Assembly (NCBI RefSeq): GCF_001949145.1
Contig: NW_019091391.1
Location: forward strand, 794,249 to 858,248
Direction: 5' to 3'
From: Acanthaster planci
Taxonomy: Eukaryota > Echinodermata > Asteroidea > Valvatida > Acanthasteridae
Length of the DNA: 64,000 bases
A model generated the notes under the pieces. That model saw only the letters and a list, made by a program, of their open reading frames with translations. It was not told the DNA's origin and searched no databases. Shown in pieces: positions 48,801 through 60,800 of the stretch (positions within the stretch are counted from its first letter, which is position 1; each line of letters starts with the position of its first letter). The translations under genes and the position numbers were made by a program.

Positions 48801-51800
48801 GGGATTTGTTGCTCATCATGTTCTTGATGTCGTTAATTGCCTGTTTACAGTCCGTACACAGGTCCCCATCCTTTTTAGGAACCTGGCAAAAACATTAAAA
48901 ACATATGGACAACTTGGTTAAATTGCCATCAATTGCTGGACACAAACAGCGAACAAACAGAAAGCCAAGAGGCCTTCGAGGGTCAGCAATTAGAGAAAAC
49001 CAAACTAAACGTTACACGTATGGACCATGTGTTGTTTCATTGAACTCACAGATTCTTTCACTGGGTGCTTGATTAATAAAGGAAATTTTTACTTACCATG
49101 ATGAGTTTCAGGATGAGTTGCCTCGGATTAAATACTGCCATAGGACCACAGACACCCAGTTCAGGGCAAATCATATCACCATTCTGAAATTCAACACAAA
49201 CTAAGTTATTTTGGAGATGTTATAGATGTTCACTGGGGAAGTCGAAACCAGCTGAACCATGGAATCGGGACGATATTTGTTTTGATAATCAAGGTGGAAA
49301 CGTACATGGATGCTTCTAACAATGAGTCTGCTGACAACATCTGATTAATCACTCTCCAATTGTAAGTGTGTCGTATGTTGCCAGATTTGAGCAAATTAGG
49401 CAGGATTTAATGTTCATTACTACTCACCAGCAGGGTGATGATGTAGTCAATAGCCTCAGGAAAGAACTCGGAGATGGCTTGGCAGACTGACTCGGGGAGC
49501 CCCAGCTCAGAACAGGCCTGCGTGATTTCCTTGAGCAAATATTGCTGTGAATAGAAAACAACATCAGGTTTAAGATTTGTAAAAAAGCAGACAAGTCTGC
49601 AAAACGTATGATCCTATATTAGAGGCCATTTTGTAGTCACACACTTTTCGAGTTAATAGTTTTTACTTCCAAATATTGAACTGGTCAGGTGTAAACAAAG
49701 CTGGACACCATGGACATTGCAAGTTAAGTACACAAAAGGGAAAATTAATTAATTATAATTTAAGAAATTAATCAGCTTATCAAAATACTCAAAACTATTC
49801 AGTTGAATACTTTGATTACTTTTCTCCTTTAAATATTAATTTTTCTAAAAAGTATCACAGTCTGAAACCTAAAATTTGGCGCAGTCTGACCCCCGGGGCA
49901 CTTACCATCCCATGTCAATATTCTCCTACTGTATTGAACCTAATAAGTTCAATATTCAGCCGTAAGCTTGGTAATTGAAAACTATGCAAATGTAACTCCA
50001 CTTTAAGGTCTCTTGTGGATGACGTTTCACATGGGAAAACAGCAATTCAAATCACATGAGCATTGTTTTTACAAAGACGTTCCTGCTGGAAGTCAGCCGG
50101 TCGAAACCAAACAGGGTTACGTCTACCGTCACAGATGGGGGTTTCTGGGCTAGACTCTTTGGCATAAAATCATAGCCGTATTGATATGAACCTCTGTTCG
50201 TGTTCGGGGTTTGTTGACCATACATGTACCTGTACTGTTTTGTTTCGCAGGAGATCATCGAAGTCGGAGAATATCTGCTTACAGTCAGAGCACAGGTCAT
50301 TTCCAAGTCTGGTTGTCTACACCAAAAAAGGCAGAATAAATGAAAACATGACAGAGTTGTAGCTGCGTTCATCACAAGTCCCTGCTAGTCCCTCACCCAT
50401 CATGCCCCTGTCGGCTATGCCACAAGCTATTTCAATGAACTGCAACAAAAGCATTCCTTTGTCATTGCTCATCCTGTTACTTGCGACTGGTCTCATGAGA
50501 AGACTCGTGACTGGTCTCATGAAAGGACTTGTAACTGGTCTCATGAGAGGACTTGTGACTGGTCTCATGAAAGGACTTGTGACTGGTCTCATGAAAGAAC
50601 TTGTGACTGGTCTCATGAAAGAACTTGTGACTGGTCTCATGAAAGGACTTACAATGGACTCAACTTGAACACTGAAACCCCAGGTAATAACCAAAAAACT
50701 ACAGGTTCATGCATAATTAAGCTCTCAACAGTTAAAACAAAATAAATTTAGTACTCAAGCAAGGTCATTTGAACACAGACAAGAAATGCATAATTTTGAG
50801 AATACCTAGTTCAAATGCTTTTTTAATTTCCATCGTTCATGTATGCTATTTACATATATCAGCTGAGCCCGTGGCGGCAAAACAGCCATCATTTTATTCC
50901 GTGTTAAGGTAAGGCATGTACACTCTAATATTTGACATGTGCTGGTTGCGATTGTCACAAAATATTGCATATATGCACATGACCTGAACACTCTCGTCAA
51001 CAAGACTGAATAAAGCCCACTTCACTGTGTTTCACACGGACCACACAGTTTGCAAGATGTGAATACTACACTCTCCTTGAAACAGACCGATTGGGCGTGG
51101 CCATGTTCTGGTGAAAGTGAAAATGTTGAAGGCAAACAAAGCAACAACATTGCTCAATACTATTACATAAATATTATCTATTTATAAAGTTATTCCAGAA
51201 TTTCTGCCAGTCACTGTTTCATTTTCAGGGGCAATGTAACGAGTGGATGAGGTAACTAAATTTCCCTACAAAACTGAAACAAGATTTCATAAAACAGAGG
51301 CACTTTAACAAGAAACACAAGCATGTTTAGACAAGAGTGAATATCGGGGATGAGATTGACCAATGCCAAAAAATACACGCAGCTGAAAACAGCCGAAAAA
51401 AAGACATAAAGAAGCCGAACTGTGAAAACCTCCTGTACTTTTGTACACAGCTAGTAAGGAAAAAAAGCTGAAATCAGCTGAAAAGCTGAGAAATCTCACC
51501 CCTGAAATAAACACCACACAGGCAAAACATTTCACTGCCAAAAAAAATGTGATCTTTCTCAAAGGCTTGTAATTCTAGGCATGGAATTGTGGGTAGTCTG
51601 AAACTCACTGAGAGAATGACTCACCTTTCTCAAGAAATCGATCCGGGTTATGGCGGAGCAGACACCAAGTTCCTGGCATATCATGTTGCCATCCTGACAA
51701 GACAAACATGTCAAGAAACACTCACTTAGCACTAAACGTCCAGGCATGAACAAGAGAGGGCAGCATGTTAGCTAGCAATGTCCTACATGTATTGGCTGAC

Positions 51801-54800
51801 ACCACACACAAGCACTTGGTTGCGCAGGGTACAGAGCATGGCCAGTAATCCACACTTCAACCCAACAATCTTCAGTCTTTTCATTAGGGGATGCAGATCT
51901 GAAGGCACAGGTAATCGTTTTTTCAGGAAACCTCTTCTTCAATAAGTATTTGTGACCTGGGCACTCTAGGTGAGAATTTCAAACCTTGTTTCTAAGTCCT
52001 CCACAAAATAGTTTTAAAAACAGTCCCAATCTAAAAACTGGAGATCACTCTGGCTGCAAAGGTAAATTTTAGGCTGATACATAAGCTTTAATGAGTTAAA
52101 AAAAACACAATAAAAACCAAAGAAAGCTGAGCAACACAGAAGCAAAGCTGTCCTAAAAGTAGGCACTGCCGATCTGAGAGAGTCAGACGGCAAATCGTTG
52201 CACTCAGGGTACGGCAGAACTCACCAGAAACTGTATAATGTACTGGAAGACCTGGGGCCCGTACTCGTCAATGTACATCTTGCAGAGGTCGGCAGGGAGG
52301 CCGGCTTCTTCGCAAAGCATGATGACTTCGTTGAACACATATTGCTGCAGGGAAGACCAGATACGTTTGCAAGGTTACTGGCAAAAGTACTGAAAGAAGT
52401 CCAATTACATTCAGCAGTTACCTGAAAAAGTTTTGAGGAACACGTTTTAAGTGATATTTTTCATCAGGTGCTTGAGATTACGCTTGTCAAATTTGAATGA
52501 CTATTGAAAAAAGTCACGTCGAGATCTCACTCCCTGTTGAGTCTGAGGAACCTTGGAATAGAATTAACCAAAATGTAGCAAACTGATCAAAATTCAAGCT
52601 TCTCAGCCATGAAGCAGTTTTTTTATGCATGCTGGTGTTGCATAAATGTTTACGCACATTTGTTGTGGGACACTCTGAACATGCGTGACCATTTGCTGGA
52701 ATGTACCATATAAGTGTGCGATCCGAGCAAATCGTTTAGTCTTTTCCAGTGGGAAGTGTCTCCAGCCTGGCAGACACAGCCCTCTCCAACGCCATGGGGA
52801 TGGAATCACACACGTACCTGAAGGGTCTTGTTGGACAGAAGGTCCTGTAGGTCACTGAAGATTTGTTTGCAGTCGGAGCACGCATCGCCAACCGTGTTGG
52901 GAGGGAGCAACTGATGAGAAATCAGGACAGTCATGAATATTCGCCCTTTGCTCAACACATGCAAATATCCCAATGCTCATGACCACCAAACACTGACAAG
53001 TGACGAATATTCATCAGTATCATTAAATTTAAAAACAAGAAATGAATATTCATAATTTCCATCATCAACCACTTTCAAGCTTTGCCTTTTCAATGAGAGT
53101 TGGAAATGCTATAGACATTGGATTTGTTATATTAAAATACAGGCCCCCTCAAAAGAAATACACCAGTATTTATTATGTAATACATATTGTTTGGTGGGGA
53201 AAATAAAGTTTTGGTCAACTTGTGCATAAGAGCTACACAACAAATTGTATGTACAACGTAAATGTTCGGTATAATTAACTATCAAACATTAATTAGAAAG
53301 TATACATGTACACCATTTACTTTTGATTTCAACAATTTTTTGACTGAAAACTACATATGGGTAATTCCAGAAATTAGGGGTCCATTTTTTCGTGTCCCTG
53401 TCACGTCTGACATATGATTTTGTAAGTTCAGAACACATTTTCTGATTTCCAAGAGTGATGAATTAATGCAAATTACCTGCCAAACAAATAGCAATACTTT
53501 GGAATCAATTCCAGTGATATTTCCATGTCAAACAACAAAGGTCAGATGTAACAGGGACACGAAAATGTCACACTTTTGGACCCCTGATTTCTGGAATTAC
53601 CCATATACCTTCAGGCATTTACTGACGGTGACTAGACGACCAACAGTTGACTGAACTACATAGTAACACAACACTCAGAGATATGGCATGCACATATATG
53701 TAAATGGATCATCAAAATTTCTAAAGTTTGAAATTAAGTCACACAAAGTTGAATCCAATAATTGCCATTAAAGGACCTACCGGTATTTAAACATGTACTT
53801 TCTGCACACTTCTGCAAGTACTTGTACTTTGTATTTTGTACACTTTTGATATTGATTTTCTAATGTACTTCCTGAAGTATAATCCCTGAGTGGAATTTCA
53901 GTTTGGAATTGAAAGCCTTGTTTTAAAAACCAACTTTTCTTCGTTTCACTTCAACTTCACATGGCACTTCATTATGCGGTGCAAACTGAAAGTGTCCCAC
54001 ACTTTATCTCAGATAAGATGATCAATCTTTTTCTTCCACTAAGAACAGAGAAAAGTCCACTAAAAAAAGATAACAGCTTCATAAAAACAGTACACAAAAG
54101 TAAAGACAAAAGTAACCCAACCTAAAGAACAATACAGCAAATTCTCCAAACATAACAAGGTCAAATAATTTCAGTTTCACTGTGCAAGGACGAACAGCCC
54201 AACATCCCAATTTTACAAACATAATCTACTGGTACTACGCTTGAATCACGCAGAATTTTTCTTTTGCACTTTACGTTGGAGACTTAGAAGAGAGAGCCCT
54301 ACCTCCTCAATCAGAAAAAATTGTTATGAACTGCTTGTATGATTGTCATTTACTAGTTTTTCCTAAAAGTAGGGAAAATTGAAACAAACTGCCCAAATGG
54401 GAGGGGGGGAGGTCCACCGACCACAAGCTGGACACGCAGTCACAAACTAACTTGGATTTGGAGTCTTAAAAACTCAAACAAGTATTAGTTTATTTAATAT
54501 TCCTTAGCTTGCTACGTCATAAAATTGCCAGCATATCTTGGGTCAGAGGTCATGGGATCTCTTGACCTACATGTACCTGTACTGGAGGCTCTTTGGCATT
54601 GCTGGGTGCGGCACTCTTGCAAAGGTCAAGGAGTTTACAGACCCTTGATGCATCCTTTTGGAAAAACACAAAATGAAGACAGTAAATGTACTAAAATAAA
54701 GACAGTGAACTGGTAAAAAAAACCTGCCAGCCTGGATCAAAGCATGTGTCGACGACTTCCCTTAATTCATGCCACGAAAACAGTACCAAGTAAAATGATT

Positions 54801-57800
54801 CACTTTCAGGTAGATGTACATGTGCTCTTCCTACATGCAAATGTCCACAGGTTGAAGAGTTTGGTTTGAAGTTGTATGCCCAATTATGTGCTCAGATGAG
54901 GCTATGAAGTATTTCTGGTAAAAATGTCCAAACTTCAGACATACAATTGAAACATCTAAAAATGAAGAAAAAATCTTCCAAGCTGCTCAAGACTTTGATA
55001 GGTGTTCTCCAACTTGTGATGACATGCGTACATGGGAAGAACATGTACATGTACGATAGAGGAAATCTGCTTATCTTAGAAATTAAGCTACATGCCTGAA
55101 AACTAAAGAAGATGGCTTGCACAATAAGATGGTCTTCAGAAAGTAAGCATATGTGAGACTGTTGCTCTGGTTTCACTACTTCAACTAATAGCGCAAGTTT
55201 GACCTACACGCACAATTTGGCAGTCACTTAACTTTACTGTGCAGCGCTAAATACAGTTTTGTTGGTTGCCGCTGCAGGTTCCTTCTTTTCTCATTCTAAG
55301 GGGAGGATTAAGTCATGAACACTGAGAAAATACTTTGGAAATAATCTACAAGTAACAATGGTCAACTACTCTGGGCAACCCTTCAAGGCAGAACAAACTT
55401 TGTTCCATCTGGAAAGAAAGTGCCAGCTGGCACAAAGTTATATCTGGTGCATTAGTTTTAAAAAGTTCACAGATATCAAAAGTTTGCCGTTCCAGAAGCT
55501 CGACTTTTGGCCAAGTGGAACACAATTGCATGACAAACATAAAGCCTCTGTGTCTTGTGATCACATTTGGTTTTCAATGACTTTTTCCTGGCCGTTGATT
55601 CCACTTTTTTTTTTACAATGTTATAACTACTGGCAGCAAAGGCCAGGGTTCAGGATGATTCGAGTGATAAGATGTCCAAAAAGAACCTACTTCACGACAT
55701 AAAAATAGTTGTTAACAAGGCACTTGAGACAATACCCTTAAACCTGCACAAATCTGCCACAACAGGTGTTTCCGCAAGATCCTTTATACACAGGTCAAGA
55801 GTACACGTGAGTATCACTTGTACAAAATACGCACAGATGCCAGGTAAGGCCAAAATAAAAATAGTTTGTTGTTGAGTCATGGGACTAGACCAGCTTTATC
55901 ATGGTTATAAACTGACAACAAACAACTTCATATTCACAGTCTGCTTGTTCAACATCGATCTCTTCGGGATCTATCGCCCTGAGTAAAAGATTAGGCTGCC
56001 CGCAAAAATTCTGAGACAGTTTGGCAATAGAGGGAGTTGTTGCAGCTCTCATAGAGAAAAAAAAAATGATGCGCATGCTTGAAATCAACGTGCGCACTCA
56101 CCAGAGACAAAAGGCTTTTTTTTGGCCAAAAACACCTTATGAAAACAAATATGTGTTGGGTTAATTGGATTCAGAACAAATTCAGCAAATCTCCAAAACT
56201 TGCTCCATCCAAACATGCATTCAACACAGGCCAAGCAGTATCGTGAGAAAATGCCTACAGTAGTATGACCGATCCTGTCCAAAATTCAAAAATAGAGGAA
56301 CACTAACCCTCCACTTAGTAGAGCTACATGTGCATGCACTACCATAAAAGCTACCATCCTAGATGCATGGAACCACGCAGTGCTCTAAGAGCGCCATCGA
56401 CANNNNNNNNNNNNNNNNNNNNNNNNNNNNNNNNNNNNNNNNNNNNNNNNNNNNNNNNNNNNNNNNNNNNNNNNNNNNNNNNNNNNNNNNNNNNNNNNNN
56501 NNNNNNNNNNNNNNNNNNNNNNNNNNNNNNNNNNNNNNNNNNNNNNNNNNNNNNNNNNNNNNNNNNNNNNNNNNNNNNNNNNNNNNNNNNNNNNNNNNNN
56601 NNNNNNNNNNNNNNNNNNNNNNNNNNNNNNNNNNNNNNNNNNNNNNNNNNNNNNNNNNNNNNNNNNNNNNNNNNNNNNNNNNNNNNNNNNNNNNNNNNNN
56701 NNNNNNNNNNNNNNNNNNNNNNNNNNNNNNNNNNNNNNNNNNNNNNNNNNNNNNNNNNNNNNNNNNNNNNNNNNNNNNNNNNNNNNNNNNNNNNNNNNNN
56801 NNNNNNNNNNNNNNNNNNNNNNNNNNNNNNNNNNNNNNNNNNNNNNNNNNNNNNNNNNNNNNNNNNNNNNNNNNNNNNNNNNNNNNNNNNNNNNNNNNNN
56901 NNNNNNNNNNNNNNNNNNNNNNNNNNNNNNNNNNNNNNNNNNNNNNNNNNNNNNNNNNNNNNNNNNTGCCAAGAGACATGAAAGAGAAGTAGCAACTGCA
57001 TGTAACTTATTCTCCCAATGTTACTGGTTAACGTCAAATCGAAGGAGCTTGGATGAAGTTCAGTGAAAAAACATGTTGTTGATCTGTTAAACATCTGCTG
57101 GACATGATCATGTGACCAGGCATTGCGCACAGGCTCCTGGGTCAAGCTGTAATTTGCAAACGATTGTGCACATGTACACTCACCGTACATGTTTTTTAAC
57201 ACTTCCGTCAGCTTTGCCAATGTATAGAACCACACCGATCTACATTCGTACACATGCTGTTTGTTCAAAAATGAATTATTTTCAACACCACAAGCATGGA
57301 CAGACTTTGTAAACTTTTGACCTGGGGAAAAGTTAATCATGTGACAAGAGGGAAATAAGTTGGCCTAGTGTCTGCATGAGCGACATGTATAAGTCACGGT
57401 AAACTTGCAAGGTTCCCTCAGAAATCTAAAATTCTAATTCCTTGACTTTCCATAACTAAAATATATGACAATATCCACGGCATGGAGGTTAATTTGATGA
57501 CAAGATTAACCACTGAAAGTTTGCCACAGCCACTCCTATACAGCCTCCAAAGCCTCCAACTTTATCATTAATTCTGTTATCACATTATTATTATTTTTAT
57601 CATTATTCATTTATTCGGCCATTGCCTTATAGCAAACAAACATCAAAGACACCCCATCAAAAATAATCCTTGCATGGTCTTAATATCCAAGACTTTTCCC
57701 ACAACTTTTTCCACTGACAACAGGATTCTAGGACACCCTATTTTTCTCAATTTTTCCAACACCACAGATAACTGCTTCTATAATCCTTTGTGCATGCATG

Positions 57801-60800
57801 ATTAACTTGTTACGAAAACAGTTACTATTAATCACCTTGTGGCAAGATCAATGTGGCGGATATTTGAGCATATGATTTGGCCCTTCAACAGGAGATTCTG
57901 TGGAGTGGCACTGCATAAATACATATGTGACCCAGTACGTCGTAATCGGGAATAAGTCGCTGAGGCCATTTTACGTGATGGCCGAGTAAAGTGGGGATGT
58001 GGGTAAACGTTGAAACAATCAATGTGGCGGCTTCTATTTTGAAAGTGTATGTATGAAAGGTTACCATCAACACACTCGTAATGTGTACCATTTGAAAGCT
58101 TATGAAATTCTCTTTCTGTGTACAAATCTCAAACAGTCAATTTGCGACTAATTCCTGATCTCGATGTAGCAGGTCACAGACATGTATACACTGTACATGT
58201 AAGCCTACGTGCATACAGGCATGCACAAGTGTGTGAATAAATATTGCATACAAACAGCACAAGAAAATTCTTTATTTCGGCACCATGACTCATTTAAGGA
58301 GAGTTATAAAATCATAAATACCGTCTTTCTATAAATAAATCAACTTGAGTTATGAAATTATGACCATTTCTTCAAGTGGATCAATGTTTAGTACATTTGT
58401 ACAAGGTCATAAGTAGGTTTCATGGCTCTTTTGTTTCAAATGAATTTCCTAACCCTAACCCTGTAGTCCAATATCAAATGTCCTGGTTTTTATGAACTTT
58501 GGATTACCAGCAGGAAAAAGCTTGGAACAATGGATACAGCGTGTACGCTTCACCATGCCGCTGTTGCAGGAAGTTAAACAGTATTTTGATAACAAATGCA
58601 TGAGATGCGAGTTTATGTCCCTTCCTACATGTAGGCCTCTTATGGCATACTTGGCTGCTGGTAGGTTTTGTTGTGCAATTTTTCCCGACAATGGAGACGA
58701 ACAAATTCATGCAGGAAAACTTCCATATTGACGGTATTATGGGATTTGCATTTGAACGAGGCCATTCCACCCGATAACGTCCGTAACATAGAAGAACTTA
58801 TATCAAATTATAATCAAATTCATGATATCAAAGCGCAAGCTTTCCGTGAGGGCATTCATGCTCGACACACACAACGAGCAGTTGCAAGCCAATATCTTGC
58901 AAATGCACACGTACAGTATGTGTGTACGGTGCCTGCCGGCATTTGGATGTCAGCCAACTGATGCCAATAAATTTTGCTATCTATAAGAATCGTTTAGTTT
59001 CATGACACCACTAACGGTAAATCTCTTGCGGGGTTGTTGTCAATTTTCCACCTTACATTTCTGATGACACCATAACCAGGGTTAAACCTTCATTGGATTC
59101 GAACCTTCAACAGTCACGCAGTTGCTTCACTGCTCAGCCAGCAACCTAGCCCACAACTAGGAGTGGTTCGAATCCTGGGAAGACAGGAAAGCTGGAGAAA
59201 AAACACGGGGTACGAACTTACCAAGTCAGTGACCAGTGCTTCTAGGAACTTCACGCCATAGAGGTCAACGACCAGCTTACAGGTTGTGGCCTCAGACCCC
59301 AGCTTATTACAGAGATCTTTGATGACAGAGAGGATCTCCGACTGAGAAAAAAATTACATCATTATACAATTTGGTCAACAAACCAAAAGTCTATCTTCTC
59401 CTTCGAAACACTTTGACAGTTTCAAAATTTGATCTTTTCTTGAAGAAAAATTTTGCTCAATAACTTGCTTCCAAGATCCTTGGAAATGCTGTTACTGGCC
59501 GACATAAAGGTTTATCAAGATGACTTATGAAGGCCTCCATGAAAAATGCAACGAAGGAGTTACAAAAGATTTCCCATTTCCTTTGGCGACCTGATTGTTA
59601 CGTTGCATAAACTGACTTCAGACAGAGCATAATGAACTGATGAGAGATGGATGTGACCTCTAACCATGTGGCTGCCATAGGCGCACTTTTTTGTTTCAAA
59701 TGCCATTTCTCAGGTTCTGCAGAGTTGGTGGCAGCAGTAAGGCATTTGACAGACAAGGAGTCAGCCGCTGTCACAACTTACCTGGACCTCTCCATTATTG
59801 AGAACGTCTTTGACGTCGGAGACGAATGACTTACAGTCATCGCAAGCACTGTCCTGAATCCGAAGAATCAGAAAAGGGCATATTAGGGGTGGGAATTTAC
59901 GTTCAATTTGAAAAAAGTTTACAAAAACCTTGCCATACCGTTTAAACGTTTAGTCGACACTTTACAGAGGCTGCAGTCACCTATCTCGGTGGTTTCATAT
60001 ATAGGCATAATATAGTAAAAAATGTACATGGACCAACCTATGTGTAAAAATGTAGATTGATGTCGGGGCATTTAAAACAAGCAATGTTTATTGTTTTAGA
60101 ACCCACTTTTTTCTCAAAAAGTAAATGGATGCCGGAAGGGGAAACAATAGTATGTAACAGGCATCGTTTACAATAACTATGAACACCAGATTGCATCAAT
60201 TAGCACGTCAAACCTCTAAAAAGGGGTAGGTTCATTTAAACGTTTCGGAAAATCTGTAAATGGATTTGGAACTTTTTTTAGTTTATCCATTTAAAAGTGT
60301 AAAGCCTCCATCCTTATTACACATCACTGCCAAAAAAGGCTCGGAATGATTAACAAAATGCTGCCAAGTTGGACGTTCCCCAGAGTTGTGGACACAGTAG
60401 CGGCAGCGACAACTCTGGGTATAGCACACTTACCTCCACCGTTATCTGTGCCCAGTCGTTCTGGATGCAGTACTTGGTGGCCCCCTCCCCACATTCCTTC
60501 GCTTTTAGAGGGTGGTCGCACCAGTACGCAGGACCCCACGTGCAATGCTCTGTTCCGATGGAAGCAGCACTGGCTGCAAATGAGATATTTAAAAACCGGG
60601 TGTGCAGTTAGAATCGCAAAGAATTCTGTATATATGGACACCACCTATTTTTCCTTACAGTCACGTTCATGTAATAGTCATTTGAAAGCAATGAAATTAT
60701 CAATCAAGTCAAATTTAGCAAGGAGGATATTGAGGTATTCACTAAAAAAATATTTGTACTCCACTTTTTGGCGGCAAGTCTCAAGCAACATCTGTACATG

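Noticed and set aside
50485-50652. CRISPR-like array
   Set aside because: Units are contiguous 24-bp repeats without unique spacers, in an animal intron: a minisatellite.
58492-58961. Two overlapping plus-strand frames followed by AATAAA
   Set aside because: They look mildly protein-like but are in different frames and match no family I know; they lie in an intron of gene 3. May be transposon debris.
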